Assembly (NCBI GenBank): GCA_964435025.1
Contig: CAYSXL010000005.1
Coordinates: 1-28,116 of the forward strand
Origin: PWHW01 sp964435025
GTDB lineage: Bacteria > Patescibacteriota > Minisyncoccia > Minisyncoccales > PWPS01
Length of the DNA: 28,116 nucleotides
Reading direction: 5' to 3'
Part shown: one piece after another, positions 22,990 through 28,116 of the stretch
Position numbering within the stretch: position 1 is the first letter of the stretch
How the letters are laid out: each line of letters starts with the position of its first letter
Position numbers and translations under genes: made by a program
The notes under the pieces: model-generated
What the model saw: the letters and a program-made list of their open reading frames with translations, nothing else
What the model was told of the DNA's origin: nothing
Databases searched by the model: none

Positions 22990-24365
22990 AGTTTTTCAAA
23001 CTTTTTTGCCGTATCGAATAAAGCCTCTTCTTGAAAACGTCTGGCAAGAAGTTGCGCTCCTACCGGAAGCCCTTTTTTTTCACCGCAAGGAAGAGTGATA
23101 GCAGGTAATCCGGCAAGATTAGCGGTTACTGTAAATATGTCCGACAGGTGCATAGCCAAAGGGTTTTTTATTTTTTCTCCTATTTTAAACGGAAGCGTGG
23201 GCGTAGTTGGAGTAAAGATTATATCTACTTGGGAAAATGCCTTTTTAAAATCTTCGGAAATGAGATTCCTCACTTTTTGGGCTTTAATATAGTAAGCGTC
23301 ATAATAGCCGGCGGAAAGCGCGTATGTCCCCAATATAATTCTTCTTTTTGCTTCCTTCCCGAATCCCTCTCCTCTATTTATAAGATAGGCTTCTTTGAGG
23401 TTTTTCGCGGCAGGTCTTTCAAATTCCAACCCGTACCGTATTCCGTCAAACCTCGCCATATTGGCAGAAACTTCGGAAGCCATAATAATCTCGTAGGCGG
23501 AAAGCGCATACTGCGTATAAGGAACCGTTATTTCCATTAACTCCACATCGCTGTCTTTAATCTTGGAAATAGCCTCTTCCAACGCCTCCTTAACCTCACT
23601 ATCCATACCTTCGGCAAAAGACTCTTTAAGGATTCCCACTTTTATTTTTTCTTTTTTTTCCTTCCTTAAAAGATCACTGGTCACCGAATCTTTTTCATCC
23701 TTCCCTCTAATCGCGTCAAAGATAAGCTGTGCATCTTCTACCGTATTTGCAAGCGGCCCTACCTGATCAAAGGAAGAAGTCATACTAATAACACCATAAC
23801 GAGAAACTGTTCCATAGGTTGGCTTAAACCCAACCACCCCGCAAAATGCGGACGGTTGCCTTATAGAACCCCCTGTGTCCGATCCGAGACCGGCATTACA
23901 CATTCCGTCGGCAAGCGCCGCAGCACATCCTCCGGAAGACCCCCCGGGCACTCTGGTTAAATCATGCGGATTCCTTGTCGCTCCAAAGGCGGAATTTTCA
24001 GTAGATGATCCCATTGCAAATTCATCCATATTCGCCTTACCGATAATCACTCCCCCTTTCTCTTTTATCTTTTTTATGACTGTCGCATCATAAGGAGCCG
24101 TATAATGTTCAAGAAGTTTTGACCCGGCAGTACATTTTCTTCCTTCCACTAAGATATTGTCTTTGATTGCAAAAATGCTTCCATAAAGCGGAAGTTCTTT
24201 GTTTGTTTCTTCGATTTCCCGTGTCGCTTTATCAAAAATAGAAAGAAGTGCGTTTGTATTCTTGTTTTTTTCTTTAACCCGGGAAAGAAAAGAAGTAACA
24301 ACTTCCCTTGGAGATATTTCCTCATTTCTTAGTTTTTTTTGCGCTTCTTTTATACTTGTTATCAT
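22977..24365 (-). CDS. gatA: Asp-tRNA(Asn)/Glu-tRNA(Gln) amidotransferase subunit A
   Basis: GatA is the glutaminase subunit, releasing ammonia from glutamine and channelling it to GatB. The 462-residue protein has the amidase signature with the Ser-cisSer-Lys triad: K68 in FAIKDNILVEG, S143 in VPGGSSGGCAAALADG and S167 in GSDTGGSIRQPSAFCGVVGFKPTYG. MDEFAMGSSTENSAFGATRNPHD is typical of GatA over generic amidases. A Shine-Dalgarno AAAGGTGG sits inside gatC, and the start overlaps the gatC stop by 4 bp. The protein is of normal length (about 480 in most bacteria). Confidence 0.97.
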   Translation of the reverse strand: MITSIKEAQKKLRNEEISPREVVTSFLSRVKEKNKNTNALLSIFDKATREIEETNKELPLYGSIFAIKDNILVEGRKCTAGSKLLEHYTAPYDATVIKKIKEKGGVIIGKANMDEFAMGSSTENSAFGATRNPHDLTRVPGGSSGGCAAALADGMCNAGLGSDTGGSIRQPSAFCGVVGFKPTYGTVSRYGVISMTSSFDQVGPLANTVEDAQLIFDAIRGKDEKDSVTSDLLRKEKKEKIKVGILKESFAEGMDSEVKEALEEAISKIKDSDVELMEITVPYTQYALSAYEIIMASEVSANMARFDGIRYGLEFERPAAKNLKEAYLINRGEGFGKEAKRRIILGTYALSAGYYDAYYIKAQKVRNLISEDFKKAFSQVDIIFTPTTPTLPFKIGEKIKNPLAMHLSDIFTVTANLAGLPAITLPCGEKKGLPVGAQLLARRFQEEALFDTAKKFEKLWKK

Positions 24366-24646
24366 AAAGTAAATTCCACCTTTAAGTAATCGTCTTTATC
24401 TTTGCCCATTCTCATCATTCTTTTTTGCACTTTCTGTTCCACCTGTTTTACCTCGTCTTCTCTTGTAATGTTTTTTAATTCCGGAAAATGAAAAAGTGGC
24501 TCAATTTCTTCTGTATCCACATCTCCTAATCTCTGGATGTACCGCAAGATGGATTCCAGTTCACCGGGAACATTTCTCTGCTCTTGAACATCGAGATTAA
24601 GACGCGCAAGAAAAGCTAATTTTTCTATTTCCTTTTTACTAATCAT
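24362..24646 (-). CDS. gatC: Asp-tRNA(Asn)/Glu-tRNA(Gln) amidotransferase subunit C
   Basis: GatC holds GatA and GatB together. From the start at 24646 (94 residues) it reads MISKKEIEKLAFLARLNL, the usual GatC opening, and contains GELESILRYIQRLGDVDTEEIEPLFH, also typical. An ATG six codons upstream (24664) would lie inside mreB and add MNHPNN, which no GatC needs; the chosen ATG is 1 bp after the mreB stop. It overlaps gatA by 4 bp. Subunit B is encoded separately at 10.2-11.6 kb. Confidence 0.93.
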   Translation of the reverse strand: MISKKEIEKLAFLARLNLDVQEQRNVPGELESILRYIQRLGDVDTEEIEPLFHFPELKNITREDEVKQVEQKVQKRMMRMGKDKDDYLKVEFTL

Positions 24647-24647
24647 A

Positions 24648-25700
24648 TTATTTGGGTGGTTCAATATCTTCCGTTTCTAAGAATACTTCGGTATGCCTAT
24701 CGATATGCTCCAAGGCATATCCGGCACCCCGCACCACGGCGGTAAGAGGATCATCTCCAATCACGGTTTTTATTTTTGTTTCCTCTTCAATTAATCTGTC
24801 CAATCCTCTTAAAAGCCCTCCTCCACCGAGTATGTATATACCTCTTGTCATTATATCCGCCAAGAGTTCGGGAGGAGTCTCTTCTACCGTGTCTTTAATG
24901 GTTTTTATAATCTCCTTTACCGATTTCTCCATCGCTTTGCGAATATGTTCATCCGTAACAGTAACTTCTTCGGGAAGGCCCGTAACGAGGTTTCTCCCTC
25001 TAATTGAAGTCTCCATCTTTTCCTCGAGCTTACAAGCGGAACCTATGTTTATTTTCACATCTTCCGCCGTCCTCTCACCGATAAGAATTTTGTATTCTTT
25101 TTCAGCAAAATTTATTATATCTTCGTTGAGTTTATCACCCGCAACCCGAAGACTTTTGGAAAGCACTATTCCTCCCAGTGAAATAACGGCCACCTCCGTG
25201 GTTCCACCCCCGATATCGACGATAAAGTTCCCTCCGGGATCCTGAATGGGAAGCCTTACTCCTATGGCAGCCGCCATAGGTTCTTCGATTAAATGCACCT
25301 CTCCCGCCCCCGCATTCTTTCCCGCATCTTGTACAGCCCTTCTTTCAACCTCCGTAACTCCGCAAGGAATACCGATAACAACTCTCGGACGGCTCCGCAG
25401 AGGAAATCCCCCTTCATTGGCTTTTTCAATAAAATATCGGAGCATCTGTTCGGTAACATCAAAATCGGAAACCACTCCCGAAACGAGAGGTCTTGTAGCT
25501 ACAATATGTCCCGGCGTCTTTCCCACCATTCTTCTTGCCTCTTCTCCTATCGCTAAAATCTGCCCTGTTTTATTATTCACGGCAACCACGGAAGGTTCGG
25601 ACATGGTAATCCCTTTTCCTTTCACATACACAAGACAATTCGCAGTTCCAAGGTCTATACCAATGTCCTGAGCAAATCTACTAAATAATTTTTTGAACAT
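24648..25700 (-). CDS. mreB: rod-shape determining protein MreB
   Basis: MreB is the bacterial actin that guides cell-wall elongation. The 350-residue protein shows DIGIDLGTANCLVYVKGKGITMSEPSVVAV, EARRMVGKTP, RPRVVIGIPCGVTEVERRAV, LIEEPMAAAIG, FIVDIGGGTTEVAVISLGGIV and YILGGGGLLRGLD, the actin-fold phosphate and adenosine motifs. The N-terminal FKKLFSRFAQ is amphipathic, suited to membrane binding. Its start overlaps the end of proS by 20 bp. mreC, mreD and rodA are not adjacent, so here mreB belongs to an operon with proS and gatCA. Presence suggests a rod-shaped or elongating cell. Confidence 0.97.
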   Translation of the reverse strand: MFKKLFSRFAQDIGIDLGTANCLVYVKGKGITMSEPSVVAVNNKTGQILAIGEEARRMVGKTPGHIVATRPLVSGVVSDFDVTEQMLRYFIEKANEGGFPLRSRPRVVIGIPCGVTEVERRAVQDAGKNAGAGEVHLIEEPMAAAIGVRLPIQDPGGNFIVDIGGGTTEVAVISLGGIVLSKSLRVAGDKLNEDIINFAEKEYKILIGERTAEDVKINIGSACKLEEKMETSIRGRNLVTGLPEEVTVTDEHIRKAMEKSVKEIIKTIKDTVEETPPELLADIMTRGIYILGGGGLLRGLDRLIEEETKIKTVIGDDPLTAVVRGAGYALEHIDRHTEVFLETEDIEPPK

Positions 25701-26922
25701 AATTTACAATTTCACTTATCTTAACAAAAGTTACCTCCTCTTTATCTCTTCTTTTTACTTCTACCGATTCTTCCTGAAGCGTTTTCTCCGAAACAACTAC
25801 TCTGTGAGGAATTCCTATTAAATCACTTTCGGCAAACTTCTCTCCGGGGCTTTTCTGTCTATCATCCAGAAGCACCTCCACCCCCGCATCTGACAGTGTT
25901 TTATATATCTTCTCCGCTTCCTTGTCTGAGTTTATAGAAATCAAATGCACGGCAAACGGCGCAATATTTTCCGGCCACACAATACCCCTGTCATCCGAGA
26001 ATATTTCCACTATAGCACCCATAACTCTACTTATTCCTATTCCGTAACACCCCATAATTACCGGTTTATCATTGCCCTCACGGTCCTTGTATGTAAGTGA
26101 GAAAGGGTCGGAAAATTTAGTGCTGAGCGGGAAAATATTCCCGACTTCAATTGCTTTTTTTACCTCCAAATTACTTTTTTTATTTTTACACTCGGGGCAG
26201 CCACCCGTCTCCTCAATAATTTCCTTATTTATGCCAATATTGCATTTCTTGCAAAGATATATCTCATCCTCTCCGGCCTGAGAAACGGTTTGGAATTCAT
26301 GAGAATACTTGGAAAAAGTTCCTCCCGAAGCAAAAGTGAAATAAGTCCGGTCGCCAATCCCGAGTTTTCTGTAAATGTTATGGTACGTTTCCTGAGCCTT
26401 TTTGTAGTAACTATCAAAACATTCCTTGGTAGCGTGGAAAGAATAAAGATCCTTCATCAAAAACTCCCTTCCTCGCAAGATTCCCGATTTTGCCCTTAGC
26501 TCATTACGAAACTTCGTTTGAATCTGAAAAACTCCCTGAGGAAGGTCTTTATAAGAAGAAACAAATCGTTGTAGGAGAGGCACTACTATCTCTTCGTGGC
26601 TTTGTCCCAGTACAAGATCTCCTCCGCTGCTTAATTTGGTATGGAAAAGAACGTCTATCTTGTCTCTCCCGGTAGTCTTATAATTTTCAAGCGGATGGAG
26701 TGCCGGCATAAGAGCTTCTTGTGCCTGAAGACTTTCATTCATCTCTTCTCTAACTATTTTCTCTATATTTTTTAACACTCTGAGCCCAAGTGGCAAAAAA
26801 GAGTAAACGCCCGCGATTTCCCGATTAACAAAACCGCCGCGCAGTAAAAGCTGGGCGTTTAAAGATGTTTCCTCCTTCGCAATTTCTTTTTTTGTTTTCG
26901 TAAAAAGCTTTGATTGCCTCAT
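25681..26922 (-). CDS. proS: prolyl-tRNA synthetase without INS editing domain
   Basis: ProRS charges tRNA-Pro. The 413-residue protein has the class II core: GVYSFLPLGLRVLKNIE (motif 1), LPQGVFQIQTKFRNELRAKSGILRGREFLMKDLYSFH (motif 2) and GCYGIGISRVMGAIVE (motif 3), then an anticodon-binding domain (PFAVHLISIN, VLLDDRQKSPGEKFAESDLIGIPHRVVV). Between motifs 2 and 3, where the ~180-residue INS editing domain of the E. coli enzyme (572 residues) would sit, there is only a short zinc-ribbon-like stretch with C224, C227, C242 and C245. So mischarged Ala-tRNA-Pro would have to be cleared by another protein. It lies 14 bp after rseP and overlaps mreB by 20 bp. Confidence 0.96.
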   Translation of the reverse strand: MRQSKLFTKTKKEIAKEETSLNAQLLLRGGFVNREIAGVYSFLPLGLRVLKNIEKIVREEMNESLQAQEALMPALHPLENYKTTGRDKIDVLFHTKLSSGGDLVLGQSHEEIVVPLLQRFVSSYKDLPQGVFQIQTKFRNELRAKSGILRGREFLMKDLYSFHATKECFDSYYKKAQETYHNIYRKLGIGDRTYFTFASGGTFSKYSHEFQTVSQAGEDEIYLCKKCNIGINKEIIEETGGCPECKNKKSNLEVKKAIEVGNIFPLSTKFSDPFSLTYKDREGNDKPVIMGCYGIGISRVMGAIVEIFSDDRGIVWPENIAPFAVHLISINSDKEAEKIYKTLSDAGVEVLLDDRQKSPGEKFAESDLIGIPHRVVVSEKTLQEESVEVKRRDKEEVTFVKISEIVNYVQKII

Positions 26923-26936
26923 AAAATTGTTTTAAC

Positions 26937-28010
26937 CTAAAACCACATTTTCATTATATCACTATAAGTTACGATAGCCATTACTCCCAAAAGAATAATC
27001 ATTGATATGGCGATCATTCCTACTTCCGTTTTTTCAGGTATCGGGCCTCCTTTTATTTTTTCTATAGCTAAAATAAAAAGTCTTCCGCCATCAAGGGCGG
27101 GAATCGGAAACAGATTAAAGATAGCAAAAATAACGGTAATTGTGCCAATAAAGTGGAGAAACCAAGAAAGCCCCGCGGTAACCGACCCCGCCCCGATACT
27201 AACAATAGCCACCGGTCCTCCAATAATATCAAGAGTAGAAGTTTCCGTAAAAAAGGATGAAAGAAGGAAGCCAAAACTTCGAACCGTAAAGAGTGCTGTC
27301 TCTCCGGTCATTACGGCTCCCCGAATCGGCGCAAGATAAAGCGGGTATCTTTTTTCCGTTGTCAAATCCATAACAATCCCAACAGCGCCCTCCCCTTCCG
27401 GAGGATCTTCTCGAGGGATTAAGGAAATATTTACGCTTTCTCCTCCTCGCACTACCGTCAACTCCGTTTCTTCTCCTTTTCTTTCCTCCATCATTGCACG
27501 CACCTTTCGCGGCTTTTCCACTACTTGCCCATCTATGGCAACCAAAACATCCCCTACCTCTATCCCGGCCTCCGCAGCGGGAGATCCCGGGGCTATTCCG
27601 GTAGTGGTAATGTCCACTTGACCGTAGAGATCTTCCTCGATAACTTTTTCTTCCGGAACACTGGCGCGATGTCCCACTGCCGCAAGCACGGAAAAAATAA
27701 GAAAAGCAATAACAAAAAATGCTGCAATCCCGGCAAAAAGAATAATTGCTCTTTGATAGATAGGTTTTGAGGAAAAGCTTCTTTCATCATCAATTTTTCT
27801 ATCCTCTCCGTAGAGTTTAACAAACCCGCCCAAAGGCAGCCAGTTTATAGAATATATTGTTTCCCCTATTTTCTTGCCGTAAAGGCGAGGAGGAATCCCT
27901 AAACCGAATTCTTCCACTTTTACCCCATACCTTTTGGCAAAGATAAAATGCCCCAATTCATGGAGAAAAATAAGCACAAAAAGGCTGACTATGATAATAA
28001 GTATCGACAT
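26937..28010 (-). CDS. rseP: RseP/RasP-type site-2 zinc metalloprotease
   Basis: This intramembrane protease cuts transmembrane anti-sigma factors or signal-peptide remnants within the membrane. The 357-residue protein has HELGH at residues 17-21 in the first transmembrane segment and the second metal ligand D307 in NLFPIPALDGGR in the last conserved segment. A single PDZ domain lies in between (about 125-200, IAPGSPAAEAGIEVGDVLVAIDG). E. coli RseP (450 residues) has two PDZ domains, so this is the single-PDZ form found in many bacteria. It heads the operon with proS (a common rseP-proS pairing), mreB and gatCA. No Shine-Dalgarno sequence is seen; the start is adjacent to a repeat. Confidence 0.95.
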   Translation of the reverse strand: MSILIIIVSLFVLIFLHELGHFIFAKRYGVKVEEFGLGIPPRLYGKKIGETIYSINWLPLGGFVKLYGEDRKIDDERSFSSKPIYQRAIILFAGIAAFFVIAFLIFSVLAAVGHRASVPEEKVIEEDLYGQVDITTTGIAPGSPAAEAGIEVGDVLVAIDGQVVEKPRKVRAMMEERKGEETELTVVRGGESVNISLIPREDPPEGEGAVGIVMDLTTEKRYPLYLAPIRGAVMTGETALFTVRSFGFLLSSFFTETSTLDIIGGPVAIVSIGAGSVTAGLSWFLHFIGTITVIFAIFNLFPIPALDGGRLFILAIEKIKGGPIPEKTEVGMIAISMIILLGVMAIVTYSDIMKMWF

Positions 28011-28116
28011 AAAAAATTACATTAAATCACAAATCCAAAGCACCAAATTCCAAGCATTAAACGTTTTGAATTTAAATATTTGAATTTTGCTAAATTGGTT
28101 ATTGTTCTTTGTTTAT
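28011..28116. repeat. third copy of the A/T-rich intergenic repeat, upstream of rseP
   Basis: The sequence up to the window edge carries the same core (28079-28104, with ctaaattggttattg) as the elements at 15829-15854 and 18663-18688. It also has accaaattccaagca-type units near its left end. It starts immediately before the rseP ATG and is probably its leader. The right part is cut by the edge, so arms cannot be compared. No gene is visible. Confidence 0.7.

Noticed and set aside
24652..25671. Long open frames antisense to mreB
   Set aside because: They are shadows of a strongly conserved gene; their composition shows no protein family and mreB is unambiguous on the opposite strand.

Overview
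The window looks like a chromosomal segment of a Patescibacteria (Candidate Phyla Radiation) bacterium, most likely of the Parcubacteria type. This is inferred from compact A/T-leaning DNA, near gap-free gene packing, shortened versions of universal enzymes, short non-coding repeats rich in caagaaacaag and aataaccaattta motifs, and two membrane proteins that match no named family I know. It is almost entirely housekeeping: there is no phage, insertion sequence, CRISPR array or defence island. The clear mobile element is an intein inside DnaE.

Layout. At the left edge rnhB (-) and dnaE (+) are divergent. dnaE carries a 375-residue in-frame intein. thrS, a four-helix membrane protein, miaB and miaA follow on the + strand and end at a hairpin near 10.1 kb. 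From there on every gene reads on the - strand. Read in transcription order from the right these are: (a) rseP, proS, mreB, gatC, gatA and a membrane-anchored protein; (b) a tRNA cluster fMet, CAT-anticodon tRNA and Asp, with its own promoter and terminator; (c) pheS and pheT; (d) gyrB; (e) secE, nusG, rplK, dCMP deaminase, P-loop kinase, tmk, thyA, folA, deoC and gatB. secE (59 residues) lies in the 16.5-16.6 kb interval. The annotated starts of rplK, nusG and gyrB are internal to longer open frames.

How the genes work together. Most serve translation: ThrRS, PheRS, ProRS, the GatCAB amidotransferase (gatCA and gatB are about 11 kb apart), tRNA position-37 modification by MiaA and MiaB, tRNAs, L11, and NusG/SecE. 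The block rplK to gatB embeds a complete dTMP route: dCMP to dUMP (deaminase), dUMP to dTMP (ThyA, with DHFR recycling folate), dTMP to dTDP (Tmk), with a P-loop kinase of unassigned substrate between deaminase and tmk. DnaE, RNase HII and GyrB cover replication, MreB and RseP the envelope.

Most notable: (1) the DnaE intein, whose insert is a zinc-ribbon, NUMOD-like and PD-(D/E)XK module rather than LAGLIDADG; (2) an initiator tRNA with C33 instead of the near-universal U33 and an A1-A72 mismatch; (3) three aminoacyl-tRNA synthetases each lacking an accessory domain; (4) a repeat family whose copies abut the start codons of rplK, gyrB and rseP; (5) a Tmk whose P-loop lysine is glutamine; (6) a predicted leaderless pheS promoter. 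All assignments come from reading the sequence; no database search was run.
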